64,000 nt of DNA from Solibacillus sp. FSL R7-0668. GTDB lineage: Bacteria > Bacillota > Bacilli > Bacillales_A > Planococcaceae. The position numbers and the translations under genes are program-made. A model generated the notes under the pieces. It saw only the letters and a list, made by a program, of their open reading frames with translations. It was not told the origin of the DNA and did not search any database. This document shows, one piece after another, positions 63,564 to 64,000 of this stretch; position 1 is the stretch's first letter, and each line of letters starts with the position of its first letter. The stretch lies in the NCBI RefSeq assembly GCF_038006205.1, contig NZ_JBBOUU010000001.1:2482001-2546000 (forward strand), read 5' to 3'.

Positions 63564-64000
63564 TTCTTAAACGTTCTCCACTTGTTAACCATACTGTTAA
63601 AACTGAAAATAATTGTTCCAAGTTTAGGGGCTTACTTATATAATCAGATGCGCCTACTTCAAATGCCCGGTCACGATCTTGCTTCATTGCCTTAGCAGTT
63701 AATGCAATAATCGGTAGCTCTGTTAATTGTAATTCGCCACGAATACGTTCCATCGTTTCATAGCCATCCAATTCAGGCATCATAATATCCATTAATATCG
63801 CATCAACACGTGGCGCCGTTTGTAAAATATTCAAACATTCTAAACCATTTGTTGCTTCTAACACATGAACACCTTTTTGCTCCAACGCTTGACGTAATGC
63901 ATAAATATTACGATAATCATCATCCACTATTAAAATAGACTTTCCATTAAAGATTGTTTTTGTCGAATCGATTGGTAAAGTTGCCATTGTAGTAGCGACT
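63556..64000 (-). CDS. C-terminal receiver of a hybrid sensor kinase (partial, RsbK-like)
   Basis: The frame stays open to the right edge; the ATG at 63987 has no ribosome site, so this is the end of a longer protein. It contains a receiver domain (about 15-135 of the visible part) with IVDDDYRNIYAL, phosphoacceptor Asp in AILMDIMMPELDG and ALTAKAM, then SKPLN. The linker FNGKSILIVDDDYRN is typical of the end of large HAMP-type hybrid histidine kinases. Overlap with the CheR-type gene suggests one operon. Confidence 0.75.
   Translation of the reverse strand, partial: VATTMATLPIDSTKTIFNGKSILIVDDDYRNIYALRQALEQKGVHVLEATNGLECLNILQTAPRVDAILMDIMMPELDGYETMERIRGELQLTELPIIALTAKAMKQDRDRAFEVGASDYISKPLNLEQLFSVLTVWLTSGERLRNG

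Overview
The window is low-GC Firmicute DNA from a Bacillales genome. I would place it in the Planococcaceae (Solibacillus/Lysinibacillus-like). The evidence is AT-rich codon use, strong GGAGG ribosome sites, T-box leaders, a Pho-type pst operon, and gene order that follows Bacillus subtilis in several blocks: rpmG-yqgN-yqgQ-yqgS-yqgW-yqgX-yqgY-comGA-comGB, yrrB-mnmA-iscS-cymR-rarA, tcdA-6S RNA-aspS-hisS-yrvJ, and pbpA next to pstSCAB-phoU. The species assignment is inference; the gene order is read from the sequence.

Positions 1 to about 12,250 are one end of an integrated prophage. A leftward early operon carries a VapE-type primase (cut by the window edge), MazG-like and HNH proteins, an SF2 helicase, a DUF669 protein, a Sak4-like RecA-fold ATPase, an SMC/RecF-like ATPase, an AbrB-like regulator and many small proteins, one of them a lipoprotein. 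A Cro-like regulator and a LexA-like repressor face away from each other across repeated palindromic operators. A large serine integrase closes the prophage. Immediately beyond it, the host competence gene comGC is cut after about 21 codons, so the phage sits inside comGC. comGB is intact. comGA has no ordinary start codon in front of its conserved N-terminus.

Positions 14.4-26.9 kb hold a putative Fe-S regulator, the yqg block with an LtaS-type enzyme, rpmG, a SwrB-like/YceG-like pair, an MFS exporter, DegV, glutathione peroxidase, an SDR and a first ECF sigma/membrane partner pair preceded by a four-copy 20-bp repeat. Positions 27-29.7 kb hold trpE-trpG under a Trp T-box. Positions 29.7-34.6 kb hold sulfur transfer genes and their regulator, then rarA. 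Positions 34.8-38.3 kb hold two unknown genes, a chemoreceptor and tcdA. A 6S RNA, aspS and hisS with its own T-box, and the YrvJ amidase follow (38.4-44.0 kb).

Positions 44-52 kb hold purU, an iron alcohol dehydrogenase, several unrecognised genes, a complex palindromic intergenic element, a NUDIX enzyme, yqeY and a second ECF sigma/membrane partner pair. Positions 52-59.3 kb hold phoU-pstBACS with PhoP-box-like repeats, and pbpA. The right end (59.4-64 kb) has a FluC pair, a universal stress protein, a DUF1801 protein and a receiver-PP2C phosphatase, CheR-type methyltransferase and hybrid-kinase receiver. This trio resembles the RsbY-RsbM-RsbK general stress module of Bacillus cereus.
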